A DNA stretch of 64,000 nt, taken from NCBI RefSeq assembly GCF_001278115.1, contig NZ_LIYD01000005.1, positions 517,196 through 581,195 on the forward strand, in the 5' to 3' direction. The DNA comes from Flavobacterium akiainvivens (GTDB lineage Bacteria > Bacteroidota > Bacteroidia > Flavobacteriales > Flavobacteriaceae). Both the position numbers and the translations under genes were made by a program. Below are positions 35,366 to 44,499 of the stretch, in pieces; position 1 is the first letter of the stretch; each line of letters begins with the position of its first letter. The notes below the pieces were generated by a model. It was given only the letters and a program-made list of their open reading frames with translations, searched no databases and was not told where the DNA came from.

Positions 35366-35893
35366 TCAGTCGTATTTTGCATTAAAATGCTCCATCCATT
35401 TACCCTGAACCTTCATTACCTGCTCAATAACATCGCGCACACAGCCGGTACCGCCCGTTTTGTGCGATATGTACCTGCTGATTTCCTTAATTTCGGGTGC
35501 GGCATCCTGTGGGCAGGTAGGTAGCCCTACAAGCTGCATTACATAATAATCCGGAATATCGTCGCCCATATACAGCACTTGTTCAGGCTTAATGTTGTAA
35601 ATATCAATAAACTCATTAAACGTTTCCACCTTATTTGGCACCCCCAGGTGAATATCAGTAATACCCAGGTTGCGCAGGCGAATGCGCACACCCTCGTTGC
35701 TACCGCCCGAAATAATGCATACCGTGTAGCCGTTTTCAACCGCGGCTTTCATGGCATACCCATCGCGAATGTTCATATTGCGCAGCATTTCGCCGTTTGG
35801 CGCCACGTGTATGGTGCCGTCTGTAAGCACGCCGTCCACATCAAAAATAAATGTGGTAATATCGTTCATAAGCTCTTTATAGCTTTTGCTCAT
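35366..35893 (-). CDS. kdsC: KdsC-type 3-deoxy-manno-octulosonate-8-phosphate phosphatase
   Basis: This 175-residue capless HAD phosphatase removes the phosphate from KDO-8-P in the KDO branch of lipopolysaccharide synthesis. It has FDVDGVLTDGT (Asp18/Asp20), ISGGSNEGVRIR, and GDDIPD motif IV. The C-terminal GGTGCVRDVIEQVMK tail is typical of KdsC. The gene overlaps the DUF2520 gene by 17 bases. An AT-rich 74-base gap with short repeated words separates it from the ubiA-like gene. Related HAD-IIIA members act on other sugars, so the substrate is family inference. Confidence 0.88.
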   Translation of the reverse strand: MSKSYKELMNDITTFIFDVDGVLTDGTIHVAPNGEMLRNMNIRDGYAMKAAVENGYTVCIISGGSNEGVRIRLRNLGITDIHLGVPNKVETFNEFIDIYNIKPEQVLYMGDDIPDYYVMQLVGLPTCPQDAAPEIKEISRYISHKTGGTGCVRDVIEQVMKVQGKWMEHFNAKYD

Positions 35894-36635
35894 CTTGTAT
35901 AGATTGGGTTAATAACGTATATATGGCCTTTTGGTGTTTGTTTATAATAAAATCCAAATGGCGTTGTATGGTCTTCTCGTCGTGGCGTATGGCCGGGCCT
36001 GTTTGCGCCTGTAGCGGGTGCAGGGTAGCCACTTTGGCTGCTGTTTCCTGAATCAACGGTTGCAGGATAGCGAAGGGAATGCCGTGCTCCTCACACACCT
36101 TAGCGCCCTGTGCATACATATGGTTGGCAAAGTTGCTTACAAACACCGCCGCCACGTGCAGCGCCTGCCTTTGTGCCTGGCTAATACTGTACACACTATT
36201 GCTCAAGGCTTCGGCCAGGGTTCTTAGTGTGTCAAAGTCAGCCTCGTTTTCGGCCTCCAGGCAAAGGGGAATGGCTTTAAAATCAACATCTTTGGCTTTA
36301 CTGAAGGTTTGCAGTGGGTAAAACACGCCGCGCCTGTTTTTGGCATCAAGCGCCTCCATATCTGTACTGCCCGATGTATGCACCACAAGCCTTCCGGTAA
36401 ACGGTAACTGTGCAGAAACCTGGGCAATAGCGCCATCGGTTACTGATATCAGGTACACGTCGGCTTCGGTAATTTCGTTAAAGTTATGTGTAATTTTTTC
36501 AGGGGGCAGTACACCCTCAAGCTGCTCAGGCCTGCGCGCAACTGCCTGTACCAGTTGTACCTGCGGTGAGCTGCCAAGCGCTTTTATTAAATGGGCAGCC
36601 ACATTGCCGCTGCCTATAACCACTGCCTTTATCAT
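35877..36635 (-). CDS. DUF2520 Rossmann-fold protein
   Basis: This 252-residue protein has an N-terminal NAD(P)-binding fold (VVIGSGNVAAHLIKAL) and a C-terminal helical DUF2520 domain (about 125-250), the layout of ProC- and ketopantoate-reductase-like dehydrogenases. A conserved block HVAAVFVSNFANHM is present. The enzymatic reaction is unknown. It is the first gene of the operon and shares a 100-base divergent promoter region with rnz. Confidence 0.87.
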   Translation of the reverse strand: MIKAVVIGSGNVAAHLIKALGSSPQVQLVQAVARRPEQLEGVLPPEKITHNFNEITEADVYLISVTDGAIAQVSAQLPFTGRLVVHTSGSTDMEALDAKNRRGVFYPLQTFSKAKDVDFKAIPLCLEAENEADFDTLRTLAEALSNSVYSISQAQRQALHVAAVFVSNFANHMYAQGAKVCEEHGIPFAILQPLIQETAAKVATLHPLQAQTGPAIRHDEKTIQRHLDFIINKHQKAIYTLLTQSIQDEQKL

Positions 36636-36666
36636 AGCGCGCTAAATTATAAAAATAAAACGGCTT

Positions 36667-36695
36667 TTTGTTCTCAATTTTATAAAGTAACTTTG
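36667..36695 (+). promoter_or_regulatory. Sigma-A promoter of rnz
   Basis: TTTG (36667-36670) and TAACTTTG (36688-36695) are spaced 17 bases. A short ACCCG/CGGGT hairpin follows in the 5' leader at about 36701-36715. Confidence 0.6.
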
Positions 36696-36735
36696 TTATT
36701 ACCCGCTAAAACGGGTTATTATCAATTTAACTGTA

Positions 36736-37641
36736 ATGACCATAAATATACTGGGCTGTTATGCAGCCACACCGCGCACATTTACAAACCCAACCTCTCA
36801 GGTACTCGAAATTAAAGGCCGTATGTTTTTAATAGACTGTGGGGAAGGCACACAGGTACAGCTGCGCAAGCAAAAAATAAAGTTTGGGCGCATAGAGCAC
36901 ATATTCATTTCGCACCTGCACGGCGACCATTTTTACGGGCTTATAGGCCTTATATCTACTTTTGCATTGCTGGGCCGCAAAAACGATTTGCACGTATACG
37001 GGCCCAAAGGCATTAAAGAAGTTATACTCCTGCTACTTAAGGTTTCTAATTCGTGGACTACATACAACCTGTATTTCCATGAGCTGGAATCTGCCGAAAG
37101 CGAGGTGGTATATGAAGACGAAAAAGTACGTGTAAGCACCATTCCGCTGCGCCACAGGGTATACACAAACGGCTACCTGTTTGAAGAAAAACCTGCTGAG
37201 CGTACCCTGAATATAGAAGCGGTGGAAGCGTATGAAATAGACCAGGCATACTACCGCAAGATTAAGTATGGTGGCGACATAACCCTTGAAGACGGGCGCG
37301 TGATACCCAATGCTGAACTGACGTTTGACCCGCCGCCGTGCAAGAGCTATGCTTTTTGCAGCGACACGGCCTATAAGGAAGATATTGTACCCATTATAAA
37401 AGATGTTACGGTGCTGTACCATGAAAGTACATTTTTGGAAAGCGAGGAACGCTACTGCGAAACCACCATGCACTGTACCGCAAAACAGGCCGCCCGCATA
37501 GCCCTTAAGGCCAATGCCGGCAACCTGATATTGGGGCACTTTAGCACCCGTTATGAAAGTATAGACCTTTTTCGTGAAGAAGCCGCCACTATTTTTGAAA
37601 ACGTAGATGTGGCCGATGACGGGAAGGTATTTGAATATTAA
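36736..37641 (+). CDS. rnz: Ribonuclease Z
   Basis: This 301-residue MBL-fold endonuclease removes 3' trailers from tRNA precursors. The zinc motif HLHGDH lies at 60-65. DCGEGTQVQLR precedes it, the exosite region lies around 150-200, the AFCSDTAY metal block is present, and ILGHFSTRY is the final histidine motif. The length is that of the short bacterial form. The start MTINILGCYAATPR is the standard one. A heptamer-word hairpin begins right at its stop codon. Confidence 0.95.
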   Translation: MTINILGCYAATPRTFTNPTSQVLEIKGRMFLIDCGEGTQVQLRKQKIKFGRIEHIFISHLHGDHFYGLIGLISTFALLGRKNDLHVYGPKGIKEVILLLLKVSNSWTTYNLYFHELESAESEVVYEDEKVRVSTIPLRHRVYTNGYLFEEKPAERTLNIEAVEAYEIDQAYYRKIKYGGDITLEDGRVIPNAELTFDPPPCKSYAFCSDTAYKEDIVPIIKDVTVLYHESTFLESEERYCETTMHCTAKQAARIALKANAGNLILGHFSTRYESIDLFREEAATIFENVDVADDGKVFEY

Positions 37642-37778
37642 TTTCAGATTGTAGATTTCAGATTTCAGATTTTTTGGAATCTGAAAATCAGCTTTGGGTG
37701 TAGCTCAATCTACAATCTGAAATAGCTTTGAGTGAAGTTCAATCTGAAATCTGAAATCTACAATCTACAATCTGAAAT
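37642..37778. repeat. Heptamer-word inverted repeat (GATTTCA/GATTGTA) between rnz and pdxH
   Basis: The left arm (37642-37671) consists of words ATTTCA, GATTGTA, GATTTCA, GATTTCA, GATT. The right arm (37741-37778) is the reverse complement with one additional GATTGTA unit. The loop holds two variants of one segment, TTGGGTGTAGCTCAATC and TTGAGTGAAGTTCAATC. The element ends 8 bases before the pdxH ATG, so it is in the pdxH leader. Confidence 0.9.
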
Positions 37779-37785
37779 CTATAAA

Positions 37786-38430
37786 ATGACCGACCTAAGC
37801 AACTACCGCAAAGTATACGATAAAAGCATTTTAACCGAAGAGCACCTGCCGGAAGACCCTATAACGCTGTTTAAAAACTGGTTTATAGAGTTTGAGGAAA
37901 GCGGCTCAGCCGGAGAGGTAAACGCCATGACGGTAAGCACCTTTGGCCTTGACGGTTTCCCTAAAAACAGGGTGGTGCTGCTCAAGCAGTTTACGTTTGA
38001 AGGTTTTACGTTTTATACAAATTACGACAGCGAAAAGGGCAGGGCCATTGCGGCCAACCCTAATGTATGCCTGTCGTTCTTCTGGCAGGAAATGGAGCGC
38101 CAGGTAATCATAAAAGGTGTGGCAGAAAAAACATCAGCTAATAATTCTGACGGGTATTTTGAAAGCCGCCCTCACGGCAGCCAGCTTGGGGCAAAGGTTT
38201 CGCCGCAAAGCGAAGTAATACCCTCTCGCGATTTTCTTGAAGATGCCCTTAAAGCGCTTGAAGCCGAATATGAAGGTAAAGAAGTGCCTCGCCCTGATAA
38301 CTGGGGGGGCTATTTGGTACGTCCGGTAGAAGTAGAATTCTGGCAGGGCAGGCCCAACCGCCTGCACGACCGCATACGCTACACCCAGCAGCAAGATCTG
38401 GGTTGGAAAACAGAACGCCTTGCGCCCTGA
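37786..38430 (+). CDS. pdxH: Pyridoxamine 5'-phosphate oxidase
   Basis: This 214-residue FMN enzyme oxidises PNP/PMP to pyridoxal 5'-phosphate. Signatures include NAMTVSTFGLDGFPKNRVVLL, FYTNYDSEKGRAI, SFFWQEMERQV and the C-terminal VEFWQGRPNRLHDR. I choose ATG 37786 (MTDLSNYRK). A longer GTG-started frame from 37732 runs through the heptamer repeat, coding SEIYNLQSEIYK, and is an artefact of the repeat being open in that frame. Confidence 0.95.
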   Translation: MTDLSNYRKVYDKSILTEEHLPEDPITLFKNWFIEFEESGSAGEVNAMTVSTFGLDGFPKNRVVLLKQFTFEGFTFYTNYDSEKGRAIAANPNVCLSFFWQEMERQVIIKGVAEKTSANNSDGYFESRPHGSQLGAKVSPQSEVIPSRDFLEDALKALEAEYEGKEVPRPDNWGGYLVRPVEVEFWQGRPNRLHDRIRYTQQQDLGWKTERLAP

Positions 38431-38573
38431 TTTTCTGAAGTAAATACATAATAATTCCGTCTTAATTAAAAATTTAAGAACTTATTAACAGGTTTTAAGT
38501 GAATAGTGTTAGATTTTTTTGGATATTTAATTAACTGAATATTTGGATTTTAACCAACTTAAATTTAAAGCGT

Positions 38574-39095
38574 ATGAAAAACCTGATCCTGATACGCCAT
38601 GCTAAGTCAAGCTGGGATGCACCGCTGATTGATAAAGACAGGCCGCTTAGCAAAAGAGGTATAAACGATGCACACCTGGTTGCCGATAATGTAGAGGGCA
38701 GCCTGCCGCAACAATATATAGTATGGAGCAGCACCGCACAAAGGGCTAAAAATACGGCCTATATTTTTGCCGAAAACCTTTCTATACCGGTAGAGACTAT
38801 TGTGTTTAAAGACGACCTCTATACTTTTGACGAAAAAAAGCTGGAAAAGATTATAAAAAGCTGCGATGACCAATTTGATAACTTAATTCTTTTTGGTCAT
38901 AACGACGCGATTACTAATTTTGTTAATACCTTTGGCAATCGCGATATCGATAACGTGCCCACATCGGGTGTGGTATCGCTGCATTTTGACCAGGATAACT
39001 GGAAAGATATCCGCAAAGGCAGAACAGAAACAGTACTATTTCCAAGTGACTTAAAAAAATATGATCCACCACTCACCGGACAACCGGTACATTGA
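38574..39095 (+). CDS. sixA: SixA-like histidine phosphatase
   Basis: This 173-residue phosphohistidine phosphatase of the RHG superfamily has the catalytic RHAKSSWD at 8-15 and the second histidine in LFGHNDAIT. It overlaps the ppk1 start by 35 bases, so the two are coupled. The sixA-ppk1-ppx order recurs in flavobacteria, suggesting a role in phosphate or phosphohistidine turnover of polyphosphate enzymes. The target protein is not known here. Confidence 0.87.
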   Translation: MKNLILIRHAKSSWDAPLIDKDRPLSKRGINDAHLVADNVEGSLPQQYIVWSSTAQRAKNTAYIFAENLSIPVETIVFKDDLYTFDEKKLEKIIKSCDDQFDNLILFGHNDAITNFVNTFGNRDIDNVPTSGVVSLHFDQDNWKDIRKGRTETVLFPSDLKKYDPPLTGQPVH

Positions 39096-41244
39096 CAGGG
39101 AGAAAAGCTGGCTTGCCTTTAACGCAAGGGTGCTGCAGGAAGCTGCCGATGATACCGTTCCGCTTTTAGACAGGCTTAGGTTTTTAGGGATATTTTCAAA
39201 CAACTTCGACGAGTTTTTCCGCGTGCGCTATGCTGCCATCCGCAGGCTTAGCCTGGAGGGCATTACCAGCGAAGAACTGCCCATGAGCGAAAGCGCCGCC
39301 GAGCTGCTTAGCGAAATTACCGATATTGTAATTGAGCAGCAAAGCGAGAGCCTTCGCATACTTAGTGTTATAGAAAAAGAGCTGGAAAAGGAAAATATCT
39401 TTATGGTAAACGAAACCCAGCTTAACCGTGAGCAGGCCGTTTTTGTAAAAGACTTCTTTATCCAGAAGGTAAGCAATGAGCTGGTTACCATTATACTTAA
39501 CGACCTCGAGGAGTTTCCGCTGCTTAGGGATACCGCAGGCTATCTTGCCGTTAAAATGGTTATGAAAACCAAAACGCCCGATGAAGACGGTGCAATGTCA
39601 GACCAGCGTGTGCGCTATGCCGTTATAGAAATGCCGCGCACCATAAACCGCTTTGTTATCCTTCCGTCAGACGGCGACCATAAGTGTATTATAATGCTTG
39701 ATGATGTTATCAGGTTTAACCTGCACAGCATTTTCAACATCTTTAAATACGAGAGCATTTCGGCGCACATGATAAAAATTACGCGCGATGCACAGCTCGA
39801 CCTGGATTCTGACCAGAGCAAGAGCCTTATGGAAAAGATTTCTACCGGCGTGAAAGACCGCCGCATAGGCGAGCCCGTGCGTTTTGTGTATGACCAGGCT
39901 ATTGAAGATGATACGCTGGAGTACTTCCTAACGAACCTGCAAATAGACAAGTCAGACAGTATTATACCCGGTGGGCGCTACCACAATCGCCGCGATTATA
40001 TGGATTTCCCCACTCTGGGCCGCAGCGACCTGCATTATGCAGCCAACGCGCCACTGCCGGTGCCGGGGCTTTCGCTTGACGGAAATATTCTGCAAAAGGT
40101 TAAAAAGAAAGACTACCTGCTGTATGCGCCTTACCAAAGCTATTCTTATGTAATTAAGTTTTTGCGTGAAGCCGCACTCGACCCAAAGGTGCAGAGCATA
40201 AAAATCACGCTCTACAGGCTGGCCAAGAACTCGCAGATTATCAGCTCACTTATAAATGCCGCTAAAAATGGTAAAAAAGTCACGGTGCAGATTGAGCTTC
40301 AGGCGCGTTTTGACGAGGCCAGTAACATTACCTATGCAGAGCAAATGCAAACCGAGGGCATTAACCTTATCTTTGGGGTTAAAGGCCTTAAGGTGCACAG
40401 TAAAATATGCCTTATAGAAAGGCTGGAGGGCAACAAGATTAAGCGCTACGGCTTTATTTCTACCGGTAACTTTAATGAGAGTACGGCAAAGGTATATACC
40501 GATGTTACGCTCTTTACCGGCCATCAGCAAATAATGAAGGAAGTCAGCAAGATATTCGACTTTTTTGATGTTAACTACAAAGTGCACCGCTACAAGCACC
40601 TTGTGGTTTCGCCGCACTACACCCGTAATAAGTTTTACAAGCTTATAGATAAGGAAATACTGAATGCCATTGCCGGTAAAGAGGCTTACATAAAGCTTAA
40701 AATGAACAGCCTTACCGATTACAGGATGATAGATAAGCTGTATGAAGCCAGCCGCGAGGGCGTTAAAATTCAGCTTGTTATCAGGGGTATGTGCTGCCTT
40801 ATACCGGGCGTACCGGGAATGAGCGATAATATAGAGGCCATAAGTATTGTAGATAATTACCTGGAACACCCGCGTATTTATATATTTGCAAATGATGGCG
40901 AGCCTGTGGTATATATATCATCGGCAGATTTTATGACCCGTAACCTTGACAGCAGGGTAGAGGTAACCTGCCCTATATATGACGAGGAAATTAAGCAGGA
41001 GCTTATAGACACGTTTGAAATAGGCTGGAAAGGCAACGTAAAAGCCCGTTTGCACAGCGAAAACCTTGAAAACAAATACCGTAAGCGCCCCAAGGCAAAG
41101 CCATTCCGTGCGCAGTTTGAAACATACAATTATTACAGGAACAAATTAGAGGTGGTGTATGAGGTTGTAAACCCGGGAGATGAAGAAGAAACTCAGCAAC
41201 TCAGTACCTTAGAACCTCAGGACCTTACAGAAACGAATGATTAA
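39061..41244 (+). CDS. ppk1: Polyphosphate kinase 1
   Basis: This 727-residue enzyme makes polyphosphate from ATP through a phosphohistidine. The domains are N (about 10-110), H (about 120-320), C1 and C2 (about 330-690). The catalytic histidine motif is LKVHSKICLIER, with the ARFDEASN, STGNFNESTAKVY and SADFMTRNLDSRVE blocks intact. The extreme C-terminus (about residues 711-727) is coded by five 8-base words (41191-41230), an odd repeat-derived tail. The gene overlaps ppx by 8 bases. Confidence 0.95.
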   Translation: MIHHSPDNRYIDREKSWLAFNARVLQEAADDTVPLLDRLRFLGIFSNNFDEFFRVRYAAIRRLSLEGITSEELPMSESAAELLSEITDIVIEQQSESLRILSVIEKELEKENIFMVNETQLNREQAVFVKDFFIQKVSNELVTIILNDLEEFPLLRDTAGYLAVKMVMKTKTPDEDGAMSDQRVRYAVIEMPRTINRFVILPSDGDHKCIIMLDDVIRFNLHSIFNIFKYESISAHMIKITRDAQLDLDSDQSKSLMEKISTGVKDRRIGEPVRFVYDQAIEDDTLEYFLTNLQIDKSDSIIPGGRYHNRRDYMDFPTLGRSDLHYAANAPLPVPGLSLDGNILQKVKKKDYLLYAPYQSYSYVIKFLREAALDPKVQSIKITLYRLAKNSQIISSLINAAKNGKKVTVQIELQARFDEASNITYAEQMQTEGINLIFGVKGLKVHSKICLIERLEGNKIKRYGFISTGNFNESTAKVYTDVTLFTGHQQIMKEVSKIFDFFDVNYKVHRYKHLVVSPHYTRNKFYKLIDKEILNAIAGKEAYIKLKMNSLTDYRMIDKLYEASREGVKIQLVIRGMCCLIPGVPGMSDNIEAISIVDNYLEHPRIYIFANDGEPVVYISSADFMTRNLDSRVEVTCPIYDEEIKQELIDTFEIGWKGNVKARLHSENLENKYRKRPKAKPFRAQFETYNYYRNKLEVVYEVVNPGDEEETQQLSTLEPQDLTETND
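41191..41230 (+). repeat. Octamer-word array inside the 3' end of ppk1
   Basis: Five consecutive 8-base words read ACTCAGCA, ACTCAGTA, CCTTAGAA, CCTCAGGA, CCTTACAG. They share a CTYAG core and resemble the array after rho (51361-51531). They encode the last residues of Ppk1 and end 6 bases before the ppx ATG. Confidence 0.75.
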
Positions 41245-42127
41245 CATAAAAAAATACGCTGCCATAGACATCGGCTCAAATGCCGTAAGGCTGCTGATAA
41301 GCAACATTGTAGAGCAGGAAGGGCGTGAACCCCAGTTTAATAAAAGTTCGCTTGTGCGCGTGCCCATCCGTTTGGGGCAGGATGCCTTTACCGTGGGCGA
41401 AATTACCGAGGAAAACATTGCCCGCATGGTAGATGCCATGAAAGCCTACAAGCTGCTTATGAAGGTGCATGGGGTAGAGCGCTATATGGCGTGTGCCACA
41501 TCGGCCATGCGCGAGGCGTATAACGCGGCTGATATTGTAGAAACCATTCAGCGTGAGGCAGATATTAAAATAGATATTATAGACGGCAAGAAAGAAGCGG
41601 CTATTATTGCTGCAACCGACCTGCACGAATTTATAAAGCCTGATACCACCTATCTTTTTGTAGATGTGGGCGGCGGCAGTACAGAGTTTTCGTTATTTGC
41701 CAAAGGGCAGATAGTGGCCTCAAAATCATTTAAAAATGGTACCGTGCGCCTGCTTAACAATATGGTTAATGATGTGGTATGGGTAGAAATAGAAAAATGG
41801 ATAAAAGCCGTTACAGAGCCTTATGAAACCGTAAACCTTATAGGGTCGGGCGGAAACATAAATAAGCTGTTTAAGCTTTCGGGCAAAAAGCAGGACAAGC
41901 CCTTGTCTTACTTTTATGTACACAGCCAGTACCAGGCGCTTAACAGCATGAGCTACGAGCAGCGCATTGCCGACCTGGGCCTTAATCCCGATCGTGCCGA
42001 TGTTATTATCCATGCGGCGCGCATATATTTAAACGCCATGCGCTGGAGCGGCGCCCGTAATATTTTTGTACCCAAGATAGGATTGTCAGACGGTATTGTA
42101 AAAGCCATGTACAACGGCACTATATAG
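41237..42127 (+). CDS. ppx: Ppx/GppA-type exopolyphosphatase
   Basis: This 296-residue ASKHA-fold phosphatase releases orthophosphate from polyphosphate ends or acts on pppGpp. It has IDIGSNAVRLLI at the start, ATSAMREAYN, DVGGGSTEFSLF and LIGSGGNINKLF. Only the ASKHA core is present; the helical C-terminal domain of E. coli Ppx is absent, as in short members. Its ATG overlaps the ppk1 stop by 8 bases. Co-transcription with the kinase suggests balanced polyphosphate turnover. Confidence 0.92.
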   Translation: MINIKKYAAIDIGSNAVRLLISNIVEQEGREPQFNKSSLVRVPIRLGQDAFTVGEITEENIARMVDAMKAYKLLMKVHGVERYMACATSAMREAYNAADIVETIQREADIKIDIIDGKKEAAIIAATDLHEFIKPDTTYLFVDVGGGSTEFSLFAKGQIVASKSFKNGTVRLLNNMVNDVVWVEIEKWIKAVTEPYETVNLIGSGGNINKLFKLSGKKQDKPLSYFYVHSQYQALNSMSYEQRIADLGLNPDRADVIIHAARIYLNAMRWSGARNIFVPKIGLSDGIVKAMYNGTI

Positions 42128-42206
42128 CCGTGTTTGCAGGCATTGTAGTTACTATCGGTATATCTTAATCTTATATTAAATGAAAATCATTTAGTAATTT
42201 TTTTCA

Positions 42207-42214
42207 TACATTCG
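42207..42214 (+). promoter_or_regulatory. Putative -7 box of the AI-2E transporter gene
   Basis: TACATTCG is a one-base variant (TTCG for TTTG) of the -7 consensus, 23 bases upstream of the ATG. Confidence 0.4.
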
Positions 42215-42237
42215 GGTAACTAAAAACACAAAGACAA

Positions 42238-43320
42238 ATGGTTACTGCCAAAATTATTTCAAACGGCCTTTTGCGTGCCATAGGCATACTGGTTGCTATA
42301 TGCCTTGGGCTATATTTTTTATACAGCATATCGGCTGTAATAACGTACCTGTTTGTAGCGCTTATTGTAAGCATGATTGCCAGTCCGGTGGTATTCTTTT
42401 TAAAAACAAAGCTTAAGTTTCCGCACACATTGGCGGTACTTGTAACGCTCATCTTTTTTATATCGTTATTGGCAGGCTTTATAATGTTGTTTGTGCCGCT
42501 TATTATATCGCAAAGCGAAAACCTTTCGCTGCTTGATATGGGCCAGCTTGAAAAAGATGTCATGGACCTTATAAAACAGGTTGATAACAGTTTTGGTATT
42601 GATACACAAAAGCTTATATCTGAATCTGACCTTACAAAAAAATTAAACTTCAGTTTTATACCTAATTTTATAAACAGCCTTTTAGGGGTGCTAAGCGGTT
42701 TTGGTATAGGCGTGGCTTCAGTGGTGTTTATTTCATTTTTTTTCCTGAAAGACAGGCAGTTGTTTACACTTAGTGCCAAGAAAATATTGCCCGATGCCCA
42801 CGAAGAGAAGATACTCAACTCTTTCCGTAAAATAAACTACATGCTAAGCCGCTACTTTATAGGGCTTATTATACAAATGGCGGTACTTTTTGTATGCTAC
42901 CTTATTGTGTTACTGATATTTGGTGTGGAAAACGCCTTTATTATAGCCTTTATCAGCGCTTTCCTTAATATTATTCCTTATGTGGGGCCAATAATAGCAT
43001 CAGTATTAACCATTGTGTTAACCATGCTTGGCCACCTGGGCCCCGAAACACAGGCCGATATGTTCTCTACTACCCTGTATGTGTTTATAGGTTACTGTGT
43101 GGCGCAGTTTATAGACAACAACATCAGCACGCCGCTTATATTTTCGAGCAGCACCAATTCGCACCCGCTCGAAATATTTATCGTAATACTTGCCAGTGGT
43201 TTTGTATTTGGTATACTGGGCATGATTGTAGCCGTACCATTCTACACGTCTATGAAAGTGGTAGCTAAAGAATTCTGGCCGCGCAACCCTGTTGTAAGGA
43301 TATTGACAAAAGATTTATAA
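42238..43320 (+). CDS. AI-2E family transporter
   Basis: This 360-residue membrane protein of the AI-2E/PerM family has about 7-8 helices: a pair at the N-terminus (about 10-80), an extramembrane domain at about 90-145, and the conserved core with AFISAFLNIIPYVGPIIASV and a DNNISTPLIFSSSTNSHPL loop. Family members export AI-2 or exchange ions; the substrate here is unknown. It ends 3 bases before the methyltransferase start, so these two are co-transcribed. Confidence 0.88.
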   Translation: MVTAKIISNGLLRAIGILVAICLGLYFLYSISAVITYLFVALIVSMIASPVVFFLKTKLKFPHTLAVLVTLIFFISLLAGFIMLFVPLIISQSENLSLLDMGQLEKDVMDLIKQVDNSFGIDTQKLISESDLTKKLNFSFIPNFINSLLGVLSGFGIGVASVVFISFFFLKDRQLFTLSAKKILPDAHEEKILNSFRKINYMLSRYFIGLIIQMAVLFVCYLIVLLIFGVENAFIIAFISAFLNIIPYVGPIIASVLTIVLTMLGHLGPETQADMFSTTLYVFIGYCVAQFIDNNISTPLIFSSSTNSHPLEIFIVILASGFVFGILGMIVAVPFYTSMKVVAKEFWPRNPVVRILTKDL

Positions 43321-43323
43321 TAC

Positions 43324-44499
43324 GTGCTTACCCAACTTTTACAACCCGAAATCCAGGAATTTATAAAACAGCACACGCATGATGACGTGTCTAAACTTGC
43401 ATTGCAAAAAAATCCGTTTAGCGGGGTAGAGTGGGTAGAGGTTGTAAACCAGGTAGCGGCACGCCAAAAAGCCGAAACCAAGCTGCCAACGTGGTTTGGT
43501 AAAAACAGTATTATTTACCCTTCAAAAATATCGGTAGAGCAAACTTCTTCCGAAACTGCCGCGCGCTACAAGTCGGGGCTGGTTTCGGGCGATGCGCTTA
43601 TTGATATGACAGGTGGTTTTGGTATAGACGATTATTACTTTTCTAAGGCCGTAAGACACGTTACCCATTGCGAAATGAATGTGGGGCTTTCGGCTATAGC
43701 CAAACACAACTTTGAGGTTTTAGGGGCTGATAACATAGAGTGCCTGCCGGGCGACAGCCTTGATGTACTAACGCTTACAGACCGCAAATGGAACTGGATG
43801 TACATTGATCCCTCGCGCCGTAACGATGCCAAAGGCAAGGTTTTTATGCTGAAGGACTGCCTGCCCAACGTACCCGATTTGCTTTCAACATACTTTGAGT
43901 ATACCGATAACATAATGGTAAAAACAGCCCCGTTGCTTGATATTTCGGCAGGGTTAAAAGAGCTTCATTCGGTTAAGGCCATACACGTGGTGGCGCTTAA
44001 TAATGAGGTTAAAGAGCTGCTGTGGATACTGCAAAAAGGCTTTGAGGGATACCCGTTAACGGTGGCGGTTAACCTTACCAAAACCGGTATAGAAGTGTTT
44101 GAAAACCCCATGGGCAATGAGGCGATACCCACTTTTAGCCTGCCTAAAAAATACCTGTATGAGCCCAATGCCGCCATAATGAAAGCAGGTGCTTTTAACG
44201 AAGTAAGCAAACATTACGGGATAGGTAAGCTACACACCAACACGCATTTATACACATCTGATGAAAGTATTGCTTTTGCCGGGCGCCGGTTTGAAATTGA
44301 GGCAGTAATCCCGTACCAAAAGCAGGAAATAAAACAGCATATAGAAGGCAAACGCATGAATGTAAGCACGCGCAATTTTCCGCTAACGCCGCAGGAGCTT
44401 TTAAAGAAATGGAAGATAAAAGACGGCGGCGATACCTATGCATTTTTTACCACCAACCTTACTAATGAAAAGGTGGTGCTGTTGTGCCGAAAAGTATAA
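43324..44499 (+). CDS. THUMP-like SAM-dependent methyltransferase
   Basis: This 391-residue class I methyltransferase has the SAM motif DMTGGFGIDDYYFSK (about 95-109) and the motif YIDPSRRNDAKGK (about 160-172). A C-terminal THUMP_like domain (about 330-390) is present. The family is Bacteroidota-specific and probably modifies RNA. GTG 43324 is the start, since the next ATG is internal. Its stop ends at 44499, immediately before the stop of the convergent dehydrogenase gene at 44500. Confidence 0.87.
   Translation: MLTQLLQPEIQEFIKQHTHDDVSKLALQKNPFSGVEWVEVVNQVAARQKAETKLPTWFGKNSIIYPSKISVEQTSSETAARYKSGLVSGDALIDMTGGFGIDDYYFSKAVRHVTHCEMNVGLSAIAKHNFEVLGADNIECLPGDSLDVLTLTDRKWNWMYIDPSRRNDAKGKVFMLKDCLPNVPDLLSTYFEYTDNIMVKTAPLLDISAGLKELHSVKAIHVVALNNEVKELLWILQKGFEGYPLTVAVNLTKTGIEVFENPMGNEAIPTFSLPKKYLYEPNAAIMKAGAFNEVSKHYGIGKLHTNTHLYTSDESIAFAGRRFEIEAVIPYQKQEIKQHIEGKRMNVSTRNFPLTPQELLKKWKIKDGGDTYAFFTTNLTNEKVVLLCRKV

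Noticed and set aside
37732..37785. N-terminal extension of PdxH by 18 residues
   Set aside because: The extension is coded by the heptamer repeat and uses GTG; PdxH normally starts near MTDLSNYRK.
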